Origin: a virus
Reading direction: 5' to 3' (one strand)
Virus record (IMG/VR): IMGVR_UViG_3300010885_020426
Coordinates: 1-31,008 of that record
DNA: 31,008 nucleotides
Shown here: positions 8,270 through 16,048 of the stretch, in pieces
Position numbering within the stretch: position 1 is the first letter of the stretch
Layout of the letters: the number at the start of each line of letters is the position of its first letter
Notes under the pieces: generated by a model
What the model was told of the DNA's origin: nothing
Seen by the model: only the letters and a program-made list of their open reading frames with translations
The model's database searches: none
Translations under genes and position numbers: made by a program

Positions 8270-8704
8270 ATGATATTCCAAAATAGTCAAACTACTAGTA
8301 AACCAATTATGGTTTCTAATAATAACATATCTCCATTTTTAGCAGAGATAACTAAATACATGGAATCAAAAGGAGTACAACTTACTCCGCTACCTAAAGT
8401 AGTTATAAACAGAGACAACAAATATGAATTTGACCCTTTTGGAAAAACAGCTTATTACGACCCTGAAAATAAGATAGTAGTATTGTTTGTAGCAGGGAGG
8501 CACATTAAAGACATTTTAAGAAGCTTTGCACACGAGATGATACACCACAGTCAAAACATAACTAATATGTTTAATTCATCTCATTTAGGTGCCCTAGGCA
8601 ATCCTAGATATGCTGAAAATGATGAGCATTTAAGAAATATGGAAAAAGACGCTTATTTGCGTGGCAATATTCTCTTCAGGGACTTTGAGGATCAATATAA
8701 ATAA
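8270..8704 (+). CDS. HExxH zinc metallopeptidase-like protein
   Basis: A 144-residue minimal zincin. The zinc-binding motif is His88-Glu89-Met-Ile-His92 (in RSFAHEMIHHSQN), and the downstream helix NMEKDAYLRG supplies a likely third ligand, Glu125, in the gluzincin arrangement. The preceding strand IVVLFVAGRH and the Pro/Tyr-rich region (FGKTAYYDPENK) fit the small phage peptidase type. There is no signal peptide. Substrate is unknown; possible roles are processing of a virion protein or cleavage of a host protein. It sits one base before the terminase ATG, so it may be expressed with head genes. Confidence 0.75.
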   Translation: MIFQNSQTTSKPIMVSNNNISPFLAEITKYMESKGVQLTPLPKVVINRDNKYEFDPFGKTAYYDPENKIVVLFVAGRHIKDILRSFAHEMIHHSQNITNMFNSSHLGALGNPRYAENDEHLRNMEKDAYLRGNILFRDFEDQYK

Positions 8705-8705
8705 A

Positions 8706-10292
8706 ATGGCAGAAGAAAAACAAATATCAATAAAGGAAATAATAAAACAGGAATACTTAAAATGTGCTTCTGATCCTATATATTTCCTAAAAAAATACGT
8801 TTATATACAGACTAGTGAAGGCAGAATGCTATTCAATCCATTTTTGTTTCAAGAAAAATTACTACATCTAATAAGTAAACACGATAGAACTATTATATTA
8901 AAGTCTAGACAGCTAGGAATAACTACTTTATCTGCTGCATATTCTTTATGGTTAATGATATTCAATAAGGATCAATCAATACTTGCACTAGCCCCAACAC
9001 AGGATAAAGCAAGAAATATTGTAGATAAAATAAGGTTCGCATATAAAGAATTGCCTTCTTGGCTAAAAGTAGCCTCAATAGAGGACAATAAATTAAGTTT
9101 AATACTAGCTAATGGTTCAAAAGTTAGAGCCGCTTCAGGAGCTTCTGAGAGTGCTAGGGGGTATACCGCAAACGTTCTTATACTAGATGAGGCTGCTTTC
9201 ATAGAAAACGCAGAAGAATTGTGGGGTTCTGCCCAACAAACTCTTGCTTCAGGTAATGCAAGAGCAATAATATTATCTACCCCTAACGGTATGCAAGGGT
9301 TTTTTCACCAAATGTGGTCAGACGCTGAAATAGGAGACAATAATTTTATACCGATTAAGTTAAAATGGGACGTACATCCCAAAAGAGACCAAAAATGGAG
9401 AGATGATCAAGACAAAGAATTAGGAAAAAGGATGGCATCGCAGGAATGTGACGCTTCTTTCTTGTCATCAGGGGATACTTATTTTGAATCAGAGGATATA
9501 GACTACTATGTTAAGAATATAGAAGAGCCTATTGAGATGAGGGGCATGCAGAGAGACTATTGGATTTGGGAATATGTTGATTATAATAGAACATATATGG
9601 CAATAGTTGATACTGCCAAAGGAGACGGATCTGACAGTTCTACTATACAAGTAATTGATGTGTATTCAGGCAACCAAGTAGCAGAGTATAAAGGTCAAAT
9701 AGAAACAAAAATGCTGTCTAGCTTTGCTATTACAGTATGTATGGAGTACAACAGCGCACTACTAGTTATAGAAAACACAGGATTGGGACATTCAGTAGTA
9801 AGTGATGTGTTAGAAATGGGTTATCCTAACATATATTACTCCCCTAAAGGAGACACGTTGAACGTTTCTCAATATATGACACAATTCTATGAATATGATA
9901 CATCAAGAATGACTGCAGGTTTTACAACTTCAACTAAAACAAGACCTGAAGTACTATTATCTATGAGAACTTATGTAAAAGAACACTCAATAAGAATAAG
10001 ATCTATTAGAACAATAAATGAGATGAAGACATTTATTTGGAAAAATAGTAAACCGCAAGCACAAGCAGGTTATAATGATGACTTGGTTATGCCATATGCA
10101 ATAGGATTACATTTAAGAGACAGTGCTATACAATACAAGTCACAAGGAGTGGACATGCAAAGGGCTGTTTTGAATAACATATCTAAACAAAGTTCGTATG
10201 TGCAAGCTTTTAATGGACAAAAACCTGTACAAAACCCATATGATTTTCAAGTGAATGGTCAAGTAGAAGATATAACTTGGTTAGTAAGATGA
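8706..10292 (+). CDS. terL: Terminase large subunit (T4 gp17-like)
   Basis: This ATP-driven DNA-packaging motor is 528 residues long from the ATG at 8706. A longer frame begins at 8661, but that start lies inside the preceding peptidase gene, and 8706 has the usual A-rich context (ataaaATG). The ATPase domain has Walker A KSRQLGITT (66-74), Walker B VLILDEAAF (157-165) and the coupling motif ILSTPNG (189-195). The RNase H-like nuclease has Asp302 (AIVDTAKGDGSD), Glu356 (VIENTGLG) and Asp458/459 (AGYNDDLV). All key residues are present. No small terminase subunit is seen in the window. The gene is followed by a 74-base gap with a promoter motif, then the portal gene. Confidence 0.96.
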   Translation: MAEEKQISIKEIIKQEYLKCASDPIYFLKKYVYIQTSEGRMLFNPFLFQEKLLHLISKHDRTIILKSRQLGITTLSAAYSLWLMIFNKDQSILALAPTQDKARNIVDKIRFAYKELPSWLKVASIEDNKLSLILANGSKVRAASGASESARGYTANVLILDEAAFIENAEELWGSAQQTLASGNARAIILSTPNGMQGFFHQMWSDAEIGDNNFIPIKLKWDVHPKRDQKWRDDQDKELGKRMASQECDASFLSSGDTYFESEDIDYYVKNIEEPIEMRGMQRDYWIWEYVDYNRTYMAIVDTAKGDGSDSSTIQVIDVYSGNQVAEYKGQIETKMLSSFAITVCMEYNSALLVIENTGLGHSVVSDVLEMGYPNIYYSPKGDTLNVSQYMTQFYEYDTSRMTAGFTTSTKTRPEVLLSMRTYVKEHSIRIRSIRTINEMKTFIWKNSKPQAQAGYNDDLVMPYAIGLHLRDSAIQYKSQGVDMQRAVLNNISKQSSYVQAFNGQKPVQNPYDFQVNGQVEDITWLVR

Positions 10293-10301
10293 TAATATAT
10301 T

Positions 10302-10309
10302 ATATTTAT
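10302..10309 (+). promoter_or_regulatory. ATATTTAT late-promoter candidate before portal
   Basis: An exact ATATTTAT in the 74-base terminase-portal gap, 57 bases before the portal ATG. The gap is otherwise A/T-only sequence with no clear hairpin. Confidence 0.45.
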
Positions 10310-10366
10310 GTATATATGTATATCTTTGTACAATAAAAAATACAATAAAACAAAAAAATAATAGAA

Positions 10367-13300
10367 ATGGTTGATCGTACACTGTGGCCTAGACTTAGGA
10401 GAATGTTTTCAACAGATGTTGTAATAAGAAATATAGGAGGAACCAAACTAAAAGTTATGGATGTGGAACGCATTCAGAGTTTTGGCCAACTTCAAACAAA
10501 TTCTCTTGTAGATAGATTTACACGCCTTCATAAGGCAGGGCAAAGAATGCAATTCAATCCCACACTAAATTACCAAACTTTAAGATTACAATTATATTCT
10601 GATTATGAAGCAATGGATACAGACGGTATCATCGCATCAGTATTAGACATTCTCTGTGAAGAAGCTACTTTAAAAGGAGATACTGGGGAGGTTCTTACAA
10701 TTAGAAGTTCTAACGAAAATATTCAAAAAGTATTGTATAATTTATTTTACGATGTATTGAATATAGAATTTAATCTTCCTATGTGGATTAGATCAATGTG
10801 TAAATATGGTGACATGTTTTTACATTTAGAGATTGCTGAAAAATATGGCATATACATGGCTAGACCGTTGTCTGTATATGATATGATTAGAGAAGAAGGC
10901 CAAGATCCTAACAATCCATCTTATATTAGATTTGTTTATGATCCTGTATCAGTAGCCGGAGGTACAACAGCTACTAAAAATAAAGAAACTTTTGAGAATT
11001 TTGAGATTGCCCACTTTAGATTGCTTACAGATACTAACTATTTACCATTTGGTAGATCTTTTATAGAACCTGCTAGAAAATATTTTAAGCAATATGTGTT
11101 AATGATGGATGCTATGTTGTTGCATCGTATTATGAGAGCACCTGAAAAAAGAGTATTTTACATAAATGTAGGAAATATTCCGCCTAATGAAGTTGATGCT
11201 TTCATTCAAAAGACAGTAATGTCTATGAAAAAAACTCCATTTATGGACCAAAATACAGGAGATTATAACTTGAAGTTTAATGTTCAAAACATGCTTGAAG
11301 ATTTTTATATTCCTGTTAGACCTGGTGACACTACTACAAAGATAGATACTGCTAAGGGATTAGAATATGCGGGTATAGAGGACGTTGAATTTCTTAGAGA
11401 TTTGATGTTAGGATCGTTGAAAGTTCCTAAATCTTTTTTGAATTATTCAGATGAATTGAATGGAAAATGTATTCATTCGGATACTAAAATACCTTTATTA
11501 TCAGGAGAAGAGATGACCATAAAGGAGATATCTGATTTATTTGAAAACGGAAATGATCCAAATCTTTGGGTTTACTCTTATGACAAAGAGAGTAATAGTA
11601 TTATACCAGGAAAAGTAGTGTTAGCAAAGAAAACTAGATTAAACGCAAATTTAGTTAAAATTACTTTGGATAATGGAGAGTCTATTATAACAACTCCTGA
11701 TCATGGATTTTTACTAAAGGGCGGAGAAAGGATAAATGCGGAGAATTTAAAAGAAGGAGATTCTTTACAAGCTGTATATAGGGAAAATAGAAAAATAAGA
11801 AACCAACAAAACCCATATGAGCACGTATATCAACCTAATTTAAATAAATGGCAACCTACACATAAAATGGTTGATGAGTGGTTAAACGGAAAAATATTAA
11901 ACAATGGTTTTGATGAGCAAGGTTTGTTTAGTAGGGATTCTATGATTGTAGTTCATCATAAAAATTTTGATAGATATAACAACCATCCTGACAATTTACA
12001 AAGATGTTCTTTTAGAGAGCATTCTGATATACATATTTTAAATGCTAAAAATGGAATATGGAGTGAAGAGGCCAAAATTAAAGCTAAAAATACAAAAAAC
12101 ACTGTTGAGTACAAATTAAAAGCATCTAAAATAGGAAAAGAGAATATGGCTAAACAATGTAAAAAAGATCCTAATGCTAAAAACAGAGTTAGGGACATTT
12201 GGATAAGTAAAACATTTGAGGAAAGATCCGCTCTTACAAAATCTAGGGTAACTGATGAAACAAGAGACAAGTGTAGAAAAAATGGTAAAAAAAGTTATTT
12301 ATTGCATAGCGAAAATCTTTTAAAAGCTTATAAAGATAAATTTAAAGGAGAAAGACATGATTTGAGAAGAGAGAATAGTGTAGTATGGGTAGATAGGCCT
12401 TCTATAGAAGAAATTATATCTTTTATAGAGTCTCATGACAATATAAATGATATAAATAAACCTAGAAAACTTGCTAAAGCTATGGGGTATTCTATACATG
12501 TTTTTGAAGATGCTATAAAAATGGCAGGGTGGGACATAGAAGAATTCTTTAATGAATATACGGGTTTTTTAAAAGGCAGGCATAAATATATTAGGAGAGA
12601 TTATTTAATACAGATTTTATCTAGTTGTAGCTCTTTAAAAGAATTTACTAACAAGTACGGAGTAGGCAGAAAAGGTATTAAATTATTTAATAAAATATTA
12701 GGTGAAAATATTGAAAAACATTTAAATACCACATATAATCACAAAGTAATAAGTGTTGAGTATTTAGATTACACTTCAGATACCTACAATATGGAAGTTT
12801 ATGACAAAAATGAAAATCATAATTTTTTAACTTCTTCTGGTGTTGTAATAAAAAACTCAACAATTTCTGCGCTCGACGTCAGGTTCAGCAGGACTATAGA
12901 AAGAATACAAAGAATTATAATAAGCGAGTTAGAAAAAATAGCTTTGATACATCTTTATGTCCAAGGATATGAAGACGCTGATTTAGTTAATTTCAAATTG
13001 TCATTAAACAATCCTTCTATTATTTATGAGCAGGAAAAAATAGCTCTACTAAAAGAAAAATTCAGTTTAGCTTCTGATATCATGGATAAGAAGTTAATGT
13101 CTTCTGATTGGATTGCTGACAAAATATTCCAAATGAGCGAAGATCAGCTTAATGAACAGAGAGAATTAGTGGTGGAGGATGTAAAAAGAATATACAGGTA
13201 CAACCAAATTGAAAACGAAGGGAACGATCCTACTGTATCAGGAGAATCTTATGGAACTCCTCACGACTTAGCATCTGTTTACAACGGGGCTAACAAGAAG

Positions 13301-13606
13301 CAAGAAGTACCGGACGGATATAATGAGAAGGAACCAAATCCTGTAGGAAGACCTAAAGAGAAATCCTCTATATATGGAACAGATAAATCATCATTTGGTA
13401 GAGATCCTTTAGGAAAATCTCAAAATACGGGAGTAAAATCTAATTATAGTGATAGAGATATAAAAGCTAAACCATTTGCAATGGAGGCTATTAGAGGATT
13501 ACAGTCTATAAAAAATAAGAAAATGGTGCTATTTGAGCAAAAAAATTCAGAACCTAGTATTTTAGATGAGAAAAATGTATTAGGTGATATTGATAATGAT
13601 AATTAG
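10367..13606 (+). CDS. Portal protein (T4 gp20-like) interrupted by an intein
   Basis: The portal forms the dodecameric ring at the head vertex through which DNA passes and which nucleates prohead assembly. The precursor is 1079 residues; removing the intein (368-830) leaves 616, somewhat longer than T4 gp20 (524). The N-extein has the gp20-like core (MQFNPTLNYQTLRLQLYSDY, MDTDGIIASVLDILCEEATL, HFRLLTDTNYLPFGRSFIEP, KVPKSFLNYSDELNGK). The C-extein resumes with STISALDVRFSRTIERIQRI, so the flanks join to a continuous, conserved portal segment. The C-terminal 110 residues are Gly/Lys/Asp-rich (NPVGRPKEKSS, RDPLGKSQN) and may be disordered. The gene ends with TAG just before another promoter motif. 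Confidence 0.95.
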   Translation: MVDRTLWPRLRRMFSTDVVIRNIGGTKLKVMDVERIQSFGQLQTNSLVDRFTRLHKAGQRMQFNPTLNYQTLRLQLYSDYEAMDTDGIIASVLDILCEEATLKGDTGEVLTIRSSNENIQKVLYNLFYDVLNIEFNLPMWIRSMCKYGDMFLHLEIAEKYGIYMARPLSVYDMIREEGQDPNNPSYIRFVYDPVSVAGGTTATKNKETFENFEIAHFRLLTDTNYLPFGRSFIEPARKYFKQYVLMMDAMLLHRIMRAPEKRVFYINVGNIPPNEVDAFIQKTVMSMKKTPFMDQNTGDYNLKFNVQNMLEDFYIPVRPGDTTTKIDTAKGLEYAGIEDVEFLRDLMLGSLKVPKSFLNYSDELNGKCIHSDTKIPLLSGEEMTIKEISDLFENGNDPNLWVYSYDKESNSIIPGKVVLAKKTRLNANLVKITLDNGESIITTPDHGFLLKGGERINAENLKEGDSLQAVYRENRKIRNQQNPYEHVYQPNLNKWQPTHKMVDEWLNGKILNNGFDEQGLFSRDSMIVVHHKNFDRYNNHPDNLQRCSFREHSDIHILNAKNGIWSEEAKIKAKNTKNTVEYKLKASKIGKENMAKQCKKDPNAKNRVRDIWISKTFEERSALTKSRVTDETRDKCRKNGKKSYLLHSENLLKAYKDKFKGERHDLRRENSVVWVDRPSIEEIISFIESHDNINDINKPRKLAKAMGYSIHVFEDAIKMAGWDIEEFFNEYTGFLKGRHKYIRRDYLIQILSSCSSLKEFTNKYGVGRKGIKLFNKILGENIEKHLNTTYNHKVISVEYLDYTSDTYNMEVYDKNENHNFLTSSGVVIKNSTISALDVRFSRTIERIQRIIISELEKIALIHLYVQGYEDADLVNFKLSLNNPSIIYEQEKIALLKEKFSLASDIMDKKLMSSDWIADKIFQMSEDQLNEQRELVVEDVKRIYRYNQIENEGNDPTVSGESYGTPHDLASVYNGANKKQEVPDGYNEKEPNPVGRPKEKSSIYGTDKSSFGRDPLGKSQNTGVKSNYSDRDIKAKPFAMEAIRGLQSIKNKKMVLFEQKNSEPSILDEKNVLGDIDNDN
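11468..12856 (+). mobile_element. Portal intein with HNH homing endonuclease
   Basis: A 463-residue in-frame intein. It starts with Cys368 (CIHSDTKIPLL, block A), has the TxxH motif of block B (Thr443-Pro-Asp-His446 in SIITTPDHGFLL) and ends NMEVYDKNENHNFLTSSG, then VVIKN before Ser831. The terminal Asn is present, but the residue before it is Lys rather than the usual His. The endonuclease is HNH type: VVHHKNFDRYNNHPDNLQRC followed by EHSDIH (His530, His531, Asn539, Asn543, His552). Downstream are two helix-turn-helix-like stretches (about 685-735 and 755-800) that could bind the target site. The element would home into intein-free portal genes of related phages. Confidence 0.92.
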
Positions 13607-13608
13607 TA

Positions 13609-13616
13609 ATATTTAT
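13609..13616 (+). promoter_or_regulatory. ATATTTAT late-promoter candidate
   Basis: An exact ATATTTAT begins two bases after the portal stop codon and 17 bases before the next ATG (13634), inside a 27-base gap. Confidence 0.45.
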
Positions 13617-13633
13617 TATAGATATAATTAAAA

Positions 13634-14473
13634 ATGAAGCTAAAACATAATAAGCTAAGAAATACGTCAATTCTATTTGAATTATTAGTTAGACAGATAA
13701 CTACAGACACTCTTAATAATAGAGATTCTAAAGCTGTTGATATAATAAAGAAGCATTATAACAATAATGAAATAGCAAAAGAATATAAAATATACAAGAC
13801 TCTTTCTGAGAATAAAAATTTATCTGAAGGTAAAGCCAATATCCTTTTAAACATAGCTATTGATTCATATAAAAAGATTAATAAAAGTTTATTAAGTAAG
13901 CAGAAATACGATTTGATATCAGCTATAAAATCCAATTATAATATTAATGAGTTTTTTAAAGCTAATGTTGACAATTACAAAACATTAGCCTCTATTTACA
14001 TGCTGTTCGAGGGCACAGCATCAGATAAAGTAGACCCAGGCAGCGAAGCTAAATACAGATTTTCTATAATGGAGAGTATTTGTGCTCCTAAAGAAAATTT
14101 AGAAAAAAATGAAATACTAGAGCAGTATAAATCTATGGATAAGGGAAGCAAAGCTGTGGTATACAAACTCCTCATCAATAAGTTTAACGAGAAATATTCA
14201 GATTTAGATGACAATCAAAAAACTTTATTAAAAGAATACATATCCAACATATCTACCGCAAACAGTTTACGAGAGCACATAAACAATGAGATCTACAAAG
14301 TAAGAGCAGAGTTCAACAGCTATTTAAAGACTCAAGAAAACACAGCAAGAAAAGTAAAAATAAACGAAGTTTTAAATTTCACAGAAATTATACCCGACAA
14401 CAAACAAGTGTGTGAAAAGGATATAAATAACTTACTATACTACTACGAGCTACTAAAAGAGTTTAAAAAGTAA
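13634..14473 (+). CDS. Conserved head-module protein of unknown function
   Basis: A 279-residue, almost entirely helical, charged protein. It opens MKLKHNKLRNTSILFELLVR, a start I associate with proteins next to the portal gene in distant T4-like phages. A Lys/Asn-rich middle and NEVLNFTEIIPDNKQVCEKD near the C-terminus are the other recognisable features. No catalytic motif is visible. The position between portal and protease is that of the T4 prohead core genes 67 and 68, but it is larger than either and I see no sequence match. A core or scaffold-accessory role is inferred from location only. Confidence 0.6.
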   Translation: MKLKHNKLRNTSILFELLVRQITTDTLNNRDSKAVDIIKKHYNNNEIAKEYKIYKTLSENKNLSEGKANILLNIAIDSYKKINKSLLSKQKYDLISAIKSNYNINEFFKANVDNYKTLASIYMLFEGTASDKVDPGSEAKYRFSIMESICAPKENLEKNEILEQYKSMDKGSKAVVYKLLINKFNEKYSDLDDNQKTLLKEYISNISTANSLREHINNEIYKVRAEFNSYLKTQENTARKVKINEVLNFTEIIPDNKQVCEKDINNLLYYYELLKEFKK

Positions 14474-14477
14474 AAAT

Positions 14478-15389
14478 ATGAATTTAATAGACATACTAAA
14501 AAATTACATATTTGAACAAGATTCTAATCAGAATGATCAAATTGAAGAAATTGTAGACCAATTTTACGATACCTCAGATTTTGAAAATGTATTTTCTAAT
14601 TTGATCAAGGCCTATGATGTCTATAAAGGTATGTCTACGGCAAACACGCAAAAGGAGAAAGAAAAGGCTAAAGATGAGAGAGATAAATCATTAATTAATT
14701 TAGTGCTTGAAATAAGTAGATTTACTGATAATCCCGAAGAAAAAAAAGCAATAGTAGAAGACATAGTAAAAAATAAAGTACAAAACAATGATCTATTAGC
14801 TAAAAATATAAAACTATTCTACGAAAATTACAAAGATGTTAAGCCTCCTTCCTCATATTCCAAAATAACGAGAAAAGAGAGATATGACAAAAGTACGTTA
14901 TCTTATAAGGATATGAAGGCGAAGTGGAATAAAAAGCAGAGAGAAAAGACTAGCAATAAACCCGAAGAAGTAAAAGGAAATAAATCTAAATTCAAAAAAG
15001 ATAGTGTTCATAAAATAATTATTAAAACTCCATATAGTAAAGATACAAAATCACAATGGATTACTATATACAGAAAATTATCAGATTATGATAAATCTTT
15101 ATTAGATGAATATTCAAATTTAAACAAAACTAAGGGTATAAATTACACTTATTTAGATGAAAATGGTAACGAGTATCCTGATTCTGATAATCACAAACAA
15201 GATATATATGTAATAGCTAAAAAAACATATTCTGTTAGGTTAAAAGAAGAAAAAGAATATGGATACTATTGTGTATTAGATAAAAATAAAGCACAAGAAA
15301 TAAAAAAACTGCAAGAAGATTTGATAAATAATAAAACTATCGAAAAAGGTTTTTTTGGTTTAATAAAAATAGAAACCATGATTAAATAA
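14478..15389 (+). CDS. Head-module protein, first half of a tandem duplication
   Basis: A 303-residue Lys/Glu-rich protein of unknown function. Its leader, MNLIDILKNYIFE before Gln14, resembles the candidate prohead-targeting leaders. Residues about 22-120 (EEIVDQFYDTSDFENVFSNL, DNPEEKKAIVEDIVKNKVQN) are repeated in the frame that continues after the stop. Residues about 170-303 form a separate domain (SVHKIIIKTPYSKD, SQWITIYRKLSDYDK). The gene ends at TAA 15387-15389, but the same frame stays open to 16037, so this may be the N-terminal part of a once longer protein. Confidence 0.6.
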   Translation: MNLIDILKNYIFEQDSNQNDQIEEIVDQFYDTSDFENVFSNLIKAYDVYKGMSTANTQKEKEKAKDERDKSLINLVLEISRFTDNPEEKKAIVEDIVKNKVQNNDLLAKNIKLFYENYKDVKPPSSYSKITRKERYDKSTLSYKDMKAKWNKKQREKTSNKPEEVKGNKSKFKKDSVHKIIIKTPYSKDTKSQWITIYRKLSDYDKSLLDEYSNLNKTKGINYTYLDENGNEYPDSDNHKQDIYVIAKKTYSVRLKEEKEYGYYCVLDKNKAQEIKKLQEDLINNKTIEKGFFGLIKIETMIK

Positions 15390-15686
15390 AAAACTCAAAA
15401 CAGTTCATTTTATAATCCTATAGAAAAATACAAAGTAGACGAATATATATCTGAATTAAAAGAATTAACAAAAGATAAAAAAATAAAACAAAATAAAGAG
15501 TTCCAAAAAAATAACACCAAAGTAGTAACACTGTCTCCTGAAATAAAAGACAAAATATATAATTTTTATGATGTAGCAAATTTTAAATTTCCCGCATTAT
15601 TAAAAGCCCATAATGACTATCGAACAAGCTTATCTGCCACAAGAACAAAAGAAGAGAAGGATAAATATAAAGATAAGAGGGATAAA
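15390..15686 (+). other. Open in-frame stretch without a start codon, coding-like
   Basis: These 297 bases continue the frame of the gene at 14478 with no further stop and no ATG. Their translation (DKIYNFYDVANFKFPALLKA, SLSATRTKEEKDKYKDKRDK) aligns with residues about 23-70 of the upstream protein. The stretch is therefore coding sequence in origin. It is either read through, started at a non-ATG codon, or untranslated after a nonsense mutation. Confidence 0.6.
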
Positions 15687-16037
15687 ATGATAATTGAGTT
15701 AATATCTAAAGTAACTAATTTTACAGACAAACTAGAAGAGCAAGAAGCAATAGTAGAAGATATAGTAACAAACAAAATACCTTCTGATTCTAATTTATTA
15801 GCTGAACTAATACAAAAATTTTATATTAAAAATTTTGAAAAAAATAAAAAAATAACGGAAATGTCAAGTACGGGGGGAGGAGCACCCGCAGCAACACAAG
15901 CTACATACACACCCGGTTCCGGTGAAGGAGTTGCACAAAAATATGCTTTTGCTCCGATGAAAAAAAGAAAAGATGAAAATCACGACTTATCTAAAAAATA
16001 CAAAGAATTATTTAAAAAAGAAATAAAAGATTTATAA
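15687..16037 (+). CDS. Second half of the duplication, ATG-initiated remnant
   Basis: A 116-residue frame beginning at the first ATG after the in-frame TAA. It starts in the middle of the duplicated domain (MIIELISKVTNFTDKLEEQE, then AIVEDIVTNKIP), so this ATG is probably not the natural start of the domain. The C-terminal part is different from the first copy: a Gly/Ala/Thr linker (SSTGGGAPAATQATYTPGSG) and a basic end (FAPMKKRKDENHD). Either it is a truncated but functional small protein or the distal part of a split 519-codon gene. No function is known. Confidence 0.4.
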   Translation: MIIELISKVTNFTDKLEEQEAIVEDIVTNKIPSDSNLLAELIQKFYIKNFEKNKKITEMSSTGGGAPAATQATYTPGSGEGVAQKYAFAPMKKRKDENHDLSKKYKELFKKEIKDL

Positions 16038-16044
16038 TATTTAT
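16037..16044 (+). promoter_or_regulatory. ATATTTAT motif abutting a start codon
   Basis: An exact ATATTTAT overlaps the preceding TAA by one base and lies only four bases before ATG 16049. If it is a -10-type element, transcription would begin at or after that ATG, giving a leaderless message or favouring the in-frame ATG at 16091. Confidence 0.35.
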
Positions 16045-16048
16045 CAGT

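Noticed and set aside
8270-8704. Small terminase subunit directly before terL
   Set aside because: The protein in that position has a clear HExxH motif and no small-terminase features. No small subunit was identified in the window.
8661-8705. Upstream ATG that extends the terminase by 15 residues
   Set aside because: It lies inside the metallopeptidase gene, and the added residues do not resemble a terminase N-terminus. The ATG at 8706 has the A-rich context used by neighbouring genes.
10293-10366. tRNA or small RNA in the terminase-portal gap
   Set aside because: The gap is too short and almost pure A/T, with no cloverleaf or stable hairpin. No tRNA was seen in any gap of the window.
15387-15389. 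TAA reassigned to an amino acid
   Set aside because: TAA is the normal stop of most genes in the window, and TAG and TGA also end genes, so a general code change is not supported. Local readthrough is left open.
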